Assembly: GCF_050269735.1 (NCBI RefSeq)
Contig: NZ_JBNNIX010000001.1
Coordinates: 682,001 to 746,000, forward strand
DNA: 64,000 nt
From: Paenisporosarcina sp050269735
GTDB taxonomy: Bacteria; Bacillota; Bacilli; Bacillales_A; Planococcaceae
Reading direction: 5' to 3'
The position numbers and the translations under genes were made by a program. The notes under the pieces were generated by a model. It did not search any database and had not been told where the DNA came from. It worked only from the letters and a program-made list of their open reading frames with translations. Below, one piece after another: positions 17,502 to 25,306 of the stretch; the first letter of the stretch is position 1; the number at the start of each line of letters is the position of its first letter.

Positions 17502-18255
17502 CGACACACTCGTCATGACGTTTTCTTTATATATATCATAATTTTTTTTGATTGCAGGTGATTCCTACGTGAACGCCGATTTTTACAACTAATCGTCATA
17601 ACCATCGCTCAAACTTAGGATCAAAGTGTCTTTTTTCCATAAAATGTGGACATTTAAGAAGAACACACGGAAGAAACGTCATGCCGTTTTTTTATATATA
17701 TCATAATTTTTTTGAATCGGCAGCCGATTCCTACGTGAACTCCGATTTTTCCTACGTGCTCCCCAAATTTTCCTACGTCACCCCCGTTTTTTCCTACGTG
17801 CCCCTCGATTTTTACAACTGAGAATCATATCCTTCGTTCAAACTTAGGATCGAAGGCTCTTTTTCAAACACACGGAAGAAACGTCATGACGTTTTTTTAT
17901 ATATAACACAAATTTTTGGAAATCAGGTGATTCCTACGTGACCGTCGATTTTTCCTACGTGCCCTCCAAATTTTCCTACGTCAACCCCGTTTTTTCCTAC
18001 GTGCCCCTCGATTTTTACAACTGAGAATCATATCCTTCGCTCAAACTTAGGTTCGAAGGCTAGCTTTCCTATAAATGTGGAGAATACAAGGAAGAAACGG
18101 CATGACGACACACCACAATCGTCTTGAATACCAGCCGATTCCTACGTGCCCTCCAAATTTTCCTACGTCAACCCCGATTTTTCCTACGTGACCCCCGATT
18201 TTTACAACTGAGCGTCATCTCCATCGCTCAACTCAGTATCGAAGGCCGAAGTCTT
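17459..18255 (-). repeat. Four tandem ~180-215 bp units with inverted CGTAGGAAAAA 21-bp array
   Basis: Units start near 17459, 17642, 17867 and 18073. Each opens with a version of the last codons of spoIIID (ACACACGGAAGAAACGTCATG), a decayed terminator and TATATATCATAATTTTT, then runs of CCTACGTG cores 21 bp apart (17730, 17751, 17772, 17793 in unit 2), then TTTTTACAACTGA and a common tail with CGCTCAAACTTAGG. On the minus strand the core is the same CGTAGGAAAAAT phrase as after upp. No gene is supported between spoIIID and mbl. Confidence 0.88.
17494..17526 (+). terminator. spoIIID terminator overlapping its stop codon
   Basis: Perfect 11-bp stem CGTCATGACGA/TCGTCATGACG with a CACAC loop and TTTT. 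The left arm contains the TGA stop of spoIIID (17499-17501). Confidence 0.92.
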
Positions 18256-18421
18256 CGCTTTTTCATGGTTAAAACCATACCAGACCTTAATTTCAGGCAC
18301 GGGACTATTTACTGAAAAAAGATGTAATTAATTGCTCTGTATGATAGAATAGTCAGTTAGTAGAGACAAAGATAGAGATCGTCAACTATTATGGGAATTG
18401 TAGGAAGGGGAAACAAGGTTC

Positions 18422-19417
18422 ATGTTTGCTAAAGATATTGGAATTGACCTTGGAACGGCGAACGTATTAATACATGTTAAAGGCAAAGGAATTGTATTAA
18501 ACGAACCGTCAGTTGTAGCAATGGATCGTAAAACGAAACGCGTTTTGGCTGTTGGTGAAGAAGCACGCCAAATGGTAGGGCGTACTCCAGGGAATATCGT
18601 GGCAATTCGTCCACTGAAGGATGGAGTAATCGCTGATTTTGATGTAACAGAAGCCATGCTAAAACACTTTATAAATAAATTGGATGTTAAAGGATTTTTA
18701 TCAAAGCCACGTATCTTGATTTGTTGTCCGACAAATATCACGAGTGTGGAACAAAAAGCAATTCGTGAAGCGGCAGAGAAATCAGGCGGCAAAAAAGTGT
18801 TCCTTGAAGAAGAACCAAAAGTAGCAGCGATTGGAGCAGGGATGGATATTTTCCAGCCAAGCGGCAATATGGTTGTTGACATTGGTGGGGGCACAACAGA
18901 TATCGCAGTACTTTCAATGGGTGACATTGTAACGTCCGAATCGATTAAAGTAGCCGGCGATGTATTTGATAATGACATTTTACAATACATTAAACGTCAA
19001 TATAAATTATTGATCGGTGAGCGTACCTCTGAAGATATTAAAATCAGAATCGGTACGGTATTCGCAGGTGGACGCAATGAAGAAATGGAAATCCGTGGCC
19101 GTGATATGGTCACAGGTCTTCCGCGCACCATTGTCATCCATTCGGAGGAAATTGAAAGATGTTTACGAGAATCTATTGCAATGATTGTGCAGGCTTCAAA
19201 AAACGTTCTGGAAAAAACACCTCCTGAATTATCTGCAGACATTATTGACCGTGGTGTAATTTTAACAGGTGGCGGCGCATTGATGCATGGAATTGATTTC
19301 TTGCTTGCTCAGGAATTGAAAGTTCCGGTATTAATTGCCGACAACCCAATGGATTGTGTAGCAATAGGAACGGGCATTTTGCTTAATAATATTGGTAAAA
19401 CTTCCACTCGACTGTAA
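18422..19417 (+). CDS. mbl: MreB-like cell-shape protein Mbl
   Basis: 331-residue actin-fold ATPase that polymerises under the membrane and directs lateral wall synthesis. Phosphate-binding loops DIGIDLGTANVLIHVKGKG at the start and VVDIGGGTTDIAVLS, and the adenosine loop ILTGGGALMHGID, are plain. It matches Mbl rather than MreB by its position after spoIIID and by the N-terminal MFAKDIGIDLGTANV. ATG with GGAAGGGG upstream. Confidence 0.97.
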   Translation: MFAKDIGIDLGTANVLIHVKGKGIVLNEPSVVAMDRKTKRVLAVGEEARQMVGRTPGNIVAIRPLKDGVIADFDVTEAMLKHFINKLDVKGFLSKPRILICCPTNITSVEQKAIREAAEKSGGKKVFLEEEPKVAAIGAGMDIFQPSGNMVVDIGGGTTDIAVLSMGDIVTSESIKVAGDVFDNDILQYIKRQYKLLIGERTSEDIKIRIGTVFAGGRNEEMEIRGRDMVTGLPRTIVIHSEEIERCLRESIAMIVQASKNVLEKTPPELSADIIDRGVILTGGGALMHGIDFLLAQELKVPVLIADNPMDCVAIGTGILLNNIGKTSTRL

Positions 19418-19467
19418 TATCCAACAAATATACATGCACAATTGGTGGACGATAAGGAGAACGGCGA

Positions 19468-19764
19468 ATGACGAATGAAGTAAAAGATAAACAACAACAG
19501 GTGAATAAGCCAGTTGCTTCAAACCGAAAACAGCATAAAGCTGAAAAAGCCGAGGCTAAGGAACAAAAGAAAACGTGGTGGGTTCAAATCCGTCTTTTCC
19601 CGATTTGGCTTCGCATTGTTTTGGTACTTGCTCTTATCGTTGCTGCAATTGCAGCAGGATTAACGATTGGCTATGGTTACATCGGCGACGGGCAACCAAA
19701 AGATGCCTTGAAATGGGAAACATGGCAACACATATTAGATCTACTCAACGGTAAAGAGTCGTAA
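19468..19764 (+). CDS. EpuA-family small membrane protein
   Basis: 98 residues: a hydrophilic, lysine/glutamine-rich N-terminus (about 1-38), the conserved QIRLFPIWLRIVLVL, one membrane helix (about 47-70), then the external motif GYGYIGDGQPKDAL. This is the PF11772/EpuA pattern, often annotated in databases as an RNA polymerase beta subunit for no structural reason. It sits 50 bases after mbl and may be cotranscribed. Ribosome site AAGGAGA. Function unknown. Confidence 0.85.
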   Translation: MTNEVKDKQQQVNKPVASNRKQHKAEKAEAKEQKKTWWVQIRLFPIWLRIVLVLALIVAAIAAGLTIGYGYIGDGQPKDALKWETWQHILDLLNGKES

Positions 19765-19799
19765 TCGGACTCTTACAAGATTTCCAATAAAATTACTGT

Positions 19800-19887
19800 C
19801 TAGCTCCAAGCGCCAGCCAGACCCTTCATATCTAATTGTTTTTCACCGAGGGAGTCGAGCTAAGTGGCGCTTTACGCTTTTCTAATG
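19800..19887. repeat. CTAGCTCC...GGCGCTTTACGC repeat remnant / hairpin
   Basis: GTCTAGCTCCAAGCGCCA near the left end and AGCTAAGTGGCGCTTTACGC at the right can pair through AGCGCCA/TGGCGCT. Elements beginning CTAGCTCCAGCGCC and ending GGCGCTT-rich recur in Bacillaceae intergenic DNA; this looks like a short form. It may also terminate the mbl transcript. Confidence 0.45.
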
Positions 19888-19898
19888 GAGGTACTACA

Positions 19899-20342
19899 TT
19901 GACACTATCAGCTCAACAAATTCAAGCGATTTTACCACATCGTTATCCATTCTTACTGGTCGATCGAATCACTGAAATTGAGGACGGGAAACGTGCAGTT
20001 GGTTTAAAGAACGTCTCAATCAACGAAGACTTCTTCAATGGGCATTTCCCGGGATATCCTGTAATGCCAGGTGTACTAATTATCGAAGCGTTGGCACAAG
20101 TGGGCGGCGTAGCATTATTGAACAAAGAAGAAAACAAAGGACGCCTGGCATTTTTGACAGGTGTTGATAACTGCCGTTTTAAACGTCAAGTCGTTCCTGG
20201 CGATCAGCTTCGCTTAGAAGTGGAATTTGTAAAACTTCGTGGAGCAATGGGCAAAGGTCATGCCATTGCAACAGTAGACGGAGAAATCGCTTGCGAAACA
20301 GATATTTTATTTGCTCTAGGACCAGTTGTAGAGAAAGAATAA
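19899..20342 (+). CDS. fabZ: 3-hydroxyacyl-[acyl-carrier-protein] dehydratase FabZ
   Basis: 147-residue hot-dog-fold enzyme of fatty acid elongation (type II FAS). Catalytic region NGHFPGYPVMPGVLIIEALAQ has the family histidine and, in the following helix, the glutamate. It starts MTLSAQQIQAILPHRYPFLLVDRI. TTG 19899 is the start, with ATGGAGG eight bases upstream; the upstream open frame is repeat sequence. Confidence 0.96.
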   Translation: MTLSAQQIQAILPHRYPFLLVDRITEIEDGKRAVGLKNVSINEDFFNGHFPGYPVMPGVLIIEALAQVGGVALLNKEENKGRLAFLTGVDNCRFKRQVVPGDQLRLEVEFVKLRGAMGKGHAIATVDGEIACETDILFALGPVVEKE

Positions 20343-20429
20343 TCTCAATACGACAAGAACTCGTAGTTTAATGCTAATCGTCTTGGGAATAATGAAACAG
20401 ATGATATAGCCTTTTTTCGAAAATTATAT

Positions 20430-20561
20430 GTGAACCACCGTCTGAAAAAAATTGCAAAAATTAAAATCATGCAAAAACAGCTTTACACCCAATATAATTA
20501 TGCGTGTAAAGCAGAAGCGGCATACGTCGAATTCATTTTAAAAGAAAAACAAAACGCATAG
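20430..20561 (+). CDS. Possible 43-residue basic protein
   Basis: An open frame from GTG 20430 to TAG 20561 reads NHRLKKIAKIKIMQ, then KQLYTQYNYACKAEAAYVEF and a basic end. It has a coding-like, amphipathic helical composition, but no clear ribosome site and no family I recognise. The frame stays open upstream without a start codon, so it could instead be the tail of a lost gene. It occupies the otherwise empty 300 bases between fabZ and the lipoprotein gene. Confidence 0.3.
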   Translation: MNHRLKKIAKIKIMQKQLYTQYNYACKAEAAYVEFILKEKQNA

Positions 20562-20645
20562 TCGGATAGTTCCTTCCTTTCCCGGGCAACCTACAGTGAA
20601 TCACACAATGTGTGGTGAACAATGCCGGAAAGGAGGGAATTTTTT

Positions 20646-20957
20646 ATGTGGAAAAAAGCTTCAATGGTATTTGGGATGAGTGCACTCTTACTTGTCGGCT
20701 GTAACATGAATAATAAGGACGACGTTCCAGAAAACGAAACCCCAATGGAAAATGACGTAGAAAACGACGTAAACGATGTACGTGAGGATACCCAAGATGT
20801 AGTACCTGGAACTGAAGGGGAAAATAAAGTGGATCCAACACTAGAAGACGAAAACAAAGCAGAAGATAAAGACATGATGGAAGACCCGAATACAGATGAA
20901 GAAGAAATTCTTGAAGACGACATGGATGCACGTGACGCGGATGACAAAGACAAATAA
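20646..20957 (+). CDS. Small acidic lipoprotein
   Basis: 103 residues. Lipoprotein signal peptide MWKKASMVFGMSALLLVGC with lipobox LVGC (Cys19), so it should be lipid-anchored on the outer face of the membrane. The mature part is almost entirely Asp, Glu, Asn and Lys, low complexity and probably disordered. Strong ribosome site AAAGGAGGG. No family recognised. Confidence 0.8.
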   Translation: MWKKASMVFGMSALLLVGCNMNNKDDVPENETPMENDVENDVNDVREDTQDVVPGTEGENKVDPTLEDENKAEDKDMMEDPNTDEEEILEDDMDARDADDKDK

Positions 20958-21062
20958 TGATGAATAAAGTGAAGCACAGTTGTCTTTCCTAATTGAAATG
21001 AATCAAAAAATTGATTGAGTTTCTGACGTTAAGACGTAAACCTGGGCTTGCTGAAAACAATA

Positions 21063-21104
21063 AAAAAAGACTCGGCTAAATTAAACTTTAGCTGAGTCTT
21101 TTTT
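21063..21104. terminator. Bidirectional terminator between lipoprotein gene and ywpF
   Basis: AAAAAAGACTCGGCTAAA pairs with TTTAGCTGAGTCTTTTTT (one mismatch), giving T tracts in both directions. It overlaps the last codons and stop of the minus-strand ywpF gene. Confidence 0.9.
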
Positions 21105-21527
21105 AAGTTGTGGTCTTTTTTGCATGTCTTCTTCGAAACGAGTGACAAGGGCATCACCGGATAACCCACTCGCAATCAGCTCTGCCAACAATTGTTCTGC
21201 ATACTGACGACGAACTCGTTTTAAAGTTCCTTGGAATAACACCGAAACATAATCCCCGATTTCTTTGACAGCATATACCGCTACTTCAAAGCTTGCAGGT
21301 TCATTTTCAGGATATGAAATGACAACTTTCACTTCGATTATTTCACCGGAACCTTTATATTGCTCAAAAAAAGTACTGTCTTTTTTATCGACATACATTT
21401 CCAATATCCACGATCGGTGGCTGTTTTCTTGATTGATGATGATGCCATCCACAAGTGGAATCGAGATGGTTTGGTCCCCTTGAACCAATGTCATGGATAA
21501 CATTTTAAAGGTTTTCAATAAGCTCAC
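21081..21527 (-). CDS. ywpF: YwpF-like protein
   Basis: 148 residues, cytoplasmic, predicted mostly beta-strand then helical. MLSMTLVQGDQ, IPLVDGIIINQENSHRSWILEMYV and the FFEQYKGSGE segment match the YwpF-like family, which sits next to ssbB (ywpH) in B. subtilis. Function unknown. Its 3' end forms part of a bidirectional terminator. Confidence 0.85.
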   Translation of the reverse strand: MSLLKTFKMLSMTLVQGDQTISIPLVDGIIINQENSHRSWILEMYVDKKDSTFFEQYKGSGEIIEVKVVISYPENEPASFEVAVYAVKEIGDYVSVLFQGTLKRVRRQYAEQLLAELIASGLSGDALVTRFEEDMQKRPQLKKDSAKV

Positions 21528-21592
21528 AGCCTTTCCGCAAAGTTCAATTGACTCTATTATATCATAGACTTTAAAAATCTTAGGAAAGTAGC

Positions 21593-21717
21593 CAAAATCG
21601 AATTTTGACGAAACTCCTAAAGCTTACAGCCACCTAGCTTAAAGAACACTTTGTTAATATGTGGAACTAGCAAAATTGAATTTTGCCATGCAGAAAATGG
21701 GGCAAAATGAATTTTTG
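21593..21717. promoter_or_regulatory. Three CAAAAT-N-ATTTTG palindromes upstream of ssbB (possible ComK AT-boxes)
   Basis: CAAAATCGAATTTTG (21593-21607), CAAAATTGAATTTTG (21671-21685) and CAAAATGAATTTTTG (21703-21717). Each fits AAAA-N5-TTTT, the AT-box bound by the competence regulator ComK in B. subtilis, where ywpH/ssbB is a ComK target. The last two start 32 bp apart, close to a K-box with 18-bp spacing. The same palindrome recurs at 29086-29163, so an alternative is a dispersed repeat. Confidence 0.5.
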
Positions 21718-21782
21718 GCACTTTGCACACAATTAGATGTGCTTTGTACAATAAATTCAAGAAGCGGGAAGGAGGTGAATAA

Positions 21783-22202
21783 ATGAATCAAATTGGGATG
21801 ATTGGGCGTATGACAAAGGATCCGGTACTCCGGCATTTGTCTGAAGGCAGGGTGCAAGCAAGTTTCGTACTGGCTGTACAGCGTACCTACAAAAACGCAA
21901 AAGCGGAAGATGCTGATTTTGTGTTGTGCACGGTATGGGGAAAACTTGCTGAACACACCGTAAAGTATTGTGGAAAAGGCTCGCTCGTAGGAATCAGTGG
22001 ACATATCCACTCGAGATCCTACCAAAAAGAAGATGGCAATCGCATCTTCGTCACAGAAGTGATCGTTGAAGAAGTCCAGTTTTTACAGACGAAACCGAAA
22101 GCAGGAGAATCTTCTGAAATCCCTCATATGAAAAAAGAATCGCAAGCAAAACGAGACTTCATTTTCTCTGAGGAAGAGCACAAAGAATTGCCGATTGTGT
22201 AA
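21783..22202 (+). CDS. ssbB: Single-stranded DNA-binding protein paralogue SsbB (YwpH)
   Basis: 139 residues with an N-terminal OB fold: MNQIGMIGRMTKDPVLR, FVLAVQRTYKN, DFVLCTVWGKLAEHTVKYCGKGSLVGISG. In B. subtilis the SsbB paralogue protects incoming DNA in competence. The C-terminus ends KELPIV instead of the DDDIPF-type tip of the essential SSB, so it may recruit partner proteins weakly. ATG preceded by GGAAGGAGGTG. Confidence 0.93.
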   Translation: MNQIGMIGRMTKDPVLRHLSEGRVQASFVLAVQRTYKNAKAEDADFVLCTVWGKLAEHTVKYCGKGSLVGISGHIHSRSYQKEDGNRIFVTEVIVEEVQFLQTKPKAGESSEIPHMKKESQAKRDFIFSEEEHKELPIV

Positions 22203-22282
22203 CTAAGATTGTTCCACGGTTGACCGCACCGTTGGTTAGTACACAAGATTTCTCAAATCCAAGAGAAAGGAATTCACCCAAT

Positions 22283-22426
22283 ATGAAAGCTATATCAACT
22301 GATCATCTCATTCGAATGGAACTACATATGGAACAACTGATTCGTATGATTGCGAATTTGAATGAGCGTATCCAAGTGCTCGAACACAGATTGACCGAAC
22401 CCGCACTACGCGTAGTGGGCAAATAA
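22283..22426 (+). CDS. Small predicted coiled-coil protein
   Basis: 47 residues from ATG 22283 (AAAGGA upstream): MKAISTDHLIRMELHMEQ then a leucine/methionine heptad-like helix ending RLTEPALRVVGK. A longer frame from TTG 22220 is possible, but its extra residues are unremarkable. It lies 80 bases after ssbB and may be cotranscribed. No family recognised. Confidence 0.55.
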   Translation: MKAISTDHLIRMELHMEQLIRMIANLNERIQVLEHRLTEPALRVVGK

Positions 22427-22453
22427 GATTATTCACGATTGACAAGAGAGGAA

Positions 22454-22483
22454 ACCGGCCGCGTGAAGCACGGCCGGTCTTGT
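22454..22483 (+). terminator. GC-rich hairpin after the small coiled-coil gene
   Basis: Perfect 8-bp stem ACCGGCCG/CGGCCGGT, followed by TCTTGT rather than a true T tract, so termination would be weak. Confidence 0.5.
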
Positions 22484-22530
22484 ACATATGAACGACAGCT
22501 AAGCCGAATTAAAGCGTAGTAATGCCCCAT

Positions 22531-22560
22531 AAAAAAACACCTGTCGGAAATCCGACAGGC
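22531..22560 (-). terminator. Terminator of the ywqB-ywqA operon
   Basis: On the minus strand CCTGTCGGA pairs with TCCGACAGG, then GTGT and a run of seven T residues. Confidence 0.9.
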
Positions 22561-22573
22561 ATCAATATTATCA

Positions 22574-25306
22574 TTAACCTAATGTAAGCAGTTCTCTTAA
22601 ATCATCATCAGCTAGTTCAGTAATCCACTGGCTCGATTGAATCAAGTCTTCCGATAAAGCCTGTTTATCGGCAAGCAATTTATCGATTTTCTCTTCAATC
22701 GTCCCTATCGTCACGAACTTATGCACATGGACAAAACGTGTTTGGCCAATACGATATGCACGGTCAGTCGCTTGATTTTCAACTGCTGGATTCCACCAGC
22801 GATCGGCGTGCAAGACATGATTGGCAGCTGTTAAGTTAAGACCTGTTCCGCCAGCTTTAAGTGACAGAATGAATACAGGGAACTCTTTTTCCTGGAAGGC
22901 TTCAACCAAACGATCACGCTGTGCTTTTGGCATACTACCTGTTAAAAATGGCGGATCGATATTGTGCAGTTCGCTTAAGCAATGCTGCAACAGATGTCCC
23001 ATCCCGATATACTGAGTGAAAATGAGGCATTGCTCACCACGTTCGGCAATTTCAGCAGCGAGCGTAACGATTTGAGCCAGCTTTTCAGAACGCTCCATCA
23101 TATACTCCGCTTCACCAAACCCCTCTTTCAGATAAAGGGCTGGGTGATTACACAATTGCTTCAGCTTGCTCAACATTTTTAAGATAAGACCTTTTTTCTC
23201 AAAGCCGGTCAGTGTTTCTAGTTTGAACAGCGTCTCTTGAATCAAGCTTTCATAAAGTGCTGCTTGCTCCGTCGTTAACGGGCAGTACTCACGCTGTTCT
23301 TGTTTGTCCGGTAAATTCAACAATAAGTCCGGATCCTGCTTCGTCCGTCTCAGTAAGAAGGGGCGGATTTTGTTACGCAGCTTTTGTTTATGATTTTCCG
23401 ATTCATCCCGCTCAATCGGAGCAATGAAGTTATCCTGGAATTTACGGAAGCTACCTAAATAACCTTTATAAATGAAATCAAAAATAGCCCATAGTTCAGA
23501 CAGACGGTTTTCAACCGGTGTTCCTGTCAGTGCCAGATGATGTTCACCGCGTAACTTTCGAATTGCACGACTTTGCTTCGTGTGCATGTTTTTGATGTTC
23601 TGTGCTTCATCCAGTGTCACACTGGCCCACTCGATTTCACTCAAAGCTTCAGCATCCTGAGAAGCCGTTCCAAACGTTGTCAACACGACATCCGGTTTCA
23701 TGGATATAAGTTCACTTGCCATTGATTCATCTTTAGAACGCGTCTGGCCGTAATGCACATGAACATCCAAGTCAGGCGCAAATCGAGCAAGTTCTTTCTG
23801 CCAGTTTCCTAATACGGAAGTGGGGCAAATGATAAACGATGGCTTATCGGTTTGCTTCGTGCGATGTACATGGAGCAAATACGCAATTAACTGAACCGTT
23901 TTCCCAAGTCCCATATCATCCGCTAAACAAACACCGAATCCTTGTTCACGCATGAAGACAAGCCAGTCAAAGCCTTGTTGTTGGTAAGGTCGAAGTTCCG
24001 TCAATAAGTGCGGTGACACGATCGTTGTCGGTAAGCCTTTTTTATCTTGAAGCTGCTCTAAATATTTTTGAAGTAATTGATTCAGTTCGAACTGGAATAA
24101 AGGATCTTCCTCTTCTTCCAAATTATCTTCATCCAGCACTAATGCATCTGGCAGTTCGCGGAAAAGTAATTCTTTAACGGTCCAGTCTTCAGATTCGGTT
24201 TGTTCCATCAACTGGCGAATCTCATGCATCCAGTGTGAATCAATACGGAACCACTCGTTGCCGGCACGGATATACTCACGATTTTCTTCGACCATTTGCT
24301 TAAATTGATCTTCCGTGATGGCTTGACCATTTAACGAAAAATGCCAATCGAAAGTAAGGATTTCATTGAGGCCGGCAGTCGTTTTAAAGGAAGCGGTCTT
24401 AGCATTCGACTTAACGCGAAGTTTCGACTCTTTTACCGCTTTCAACCAACCTGGCAAAATCACTTCAAAACCTAGCGCTTGCAAACGGGCTGCATCGTCA
24501 CGCAAAAAGTGTCGAACATCCAAATCACTTAACGTCCGAGATAAAAATCGATCTGTATCCGCTTCAATATTCATTAATTCCAGCATATTGGCTTGTGTTT
24601 CGTGCACATAAGGTGCGTGAACTTTCCACTTATCAGGCAATGCATCGGCAATCGAAGATTCTTTCTTGCGAAAAGCGGGTGTCCAGTGCACTGAACTTTT
24701 CTTGCCACGAACCACAGTTTCAAGTAGCCATTCATCCGAGAATGATTCTGGCTCACTAAGACGAAGTGCCACGTTGACATCCGTATGACCGCTTTGAGCT
24801 TGCAACGGCCAGCCGCCTTGTTTAAAGAAGGGGAGAAGTGTTGGGATATCCGCCATCGTTAAACCGGCCCCATACAATTTCTGTTGAATCGCTGACGTCA
24901 GCATCACTTTTGCATCCGGTGTCACTTCTTCTGTTGTCAGTACAAGAGAACCTTCTTCAAATTCAATGTCGTTCCAAAGTGTAGGCGAACTCCATAAGTG
25001 AGCGGCTTGTTGGATCGTTGTAATTGTCGACTCATCTTCCTGAGCATAACCGCTTACGTGCACGTAAGGGTGTTTAACGATCGGTGAAAACAGTTCAACT
25101 ATTTCCAAAGTTGAAAAACGAGTTTCTTCGTCATGGTGCAAACCGTAAAAAGACGGTTCATGTTGAAAGGAAAGAAATGAAATCCATTGCTCTGTAAATA
25201 AACGCATGCCTTCCTCATTGTAGGCATGCACTGTTGTAAACCCATCATCCATTGAATCGAATGACAGAATTAAATTTTTCATGAAAGGCGATACACGGGA
25301 AGTCAT
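22574..25306 (-). CDS. ywqA: SNF2/RapA-family DEAD/DEAH helicase YwqA
   Basis: 910 residues. The N-terminal half is the bacterial SNF2-associated region. The C-terminal half is a Swi2/Snf2 ATPase: Q/I motif LRPYQQQGFDWL, motif I ADDMGLGKTVQ, motif II LDEAQNIKN, motif III ALTGTPVENRLSELWAIFDF, motif V AGGTGLNLTAANHV and motif VI DRAYRIGQTR. It would translocate on DNA or remodel DNA-protein complexes; no precise role is known. ATG 25306 is the start, overlapping the upstream gene's stop in ATGA and served by AGAAAGGAA inside it. The longer upstream frame would overlap that gene by 139 bases. Confidence 0.93.
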   Translation of the reverse strand: MTSRVSPFMKNLILSFDSMDDGFTTVHAYNEEGMRLFTEQWISFLSFQHEPSFYGLHHDEETRFSTLEIVELFSPIVKHPYVHVSGYAQEDESTITTIQQAAHLWSSPTLWNDIEFEEGSLVLTTEEVTPDAKVMLTSAIQQKLYGAGLTMADIPTLLPFFKQGGWPLQAQSGHTDVNVALRLSEPESFSDEWLLETVVRGKKSSVHWTPAFRKKESSIADALPDKWKVHAPYVHETQANMLELMNIEADTDRFLSRTLSDLDVRHFLRDDAARLQALGFEVILPGWLKAVKESKLRVKSNAKTASFKTTAGLNEILTFDWHFSLNGQAITEDQFKQMVEENREYIRAGNEWFRIDSHWMHEIRQLMEQTESEDWTVKELLFRELPDALVLDEDNLEEEEDPLFQFELNQLLQKYLEQLQDKKGLPTTIVSPHLLTELRPYQQQGFDWLVFMREQGFGVCLADDMGLGKTVQLIAYLLHVHRTKQTDKPSFIICPTSVLGNWQKELARFAPDLDVHVHYGQTRSKDESMASELISMKPDVVLTTFGTASQDAEALSEIEWASVTLDEAQNIKNMHTKQSRAIRKLRGEHHLALTGTPVENRLSELWAIFDFIYKGYLGSFRKFQDNFIAPIERDESENHKQKLRNKIRPFLLRRTKQDPDLLLNLPDKQEQREYCPLTTEQAALYESLIQETLFKLETLTGFEKKGLILKMLSKLKQLCNHPALYLKEGFGEAEYMMERSEKLAQIVTLAAEIAERGEQCLIFTQYIGMGHLLQHCLSELHNIDPPFLTGSMPKAQRDRLVEAFQEKEFPVFILSLKAGGTGLNLTAANHVLHADRWWNPAVENQATDRAYRIGQTRFVHVHKFVTIGTIEEKIDKLLADKQALSEDLIQSSQWITELADDDLRELLTLG

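Noticed and set aside
17700..18210. 21-bp arrays as CRISPR arrays
   Set aside because: Cores are only about 7-12 bases, period 21, with duplicated larger units and no cas genes; typical CRISPR repeats are 23 bases or longer with spacers of about 30.
18124..18315. 63-residue plus-strand frame after spoIIID
   Set aside because: It lies in the tandem repeat and encodes repeats of the array phrase; no ribosome site.
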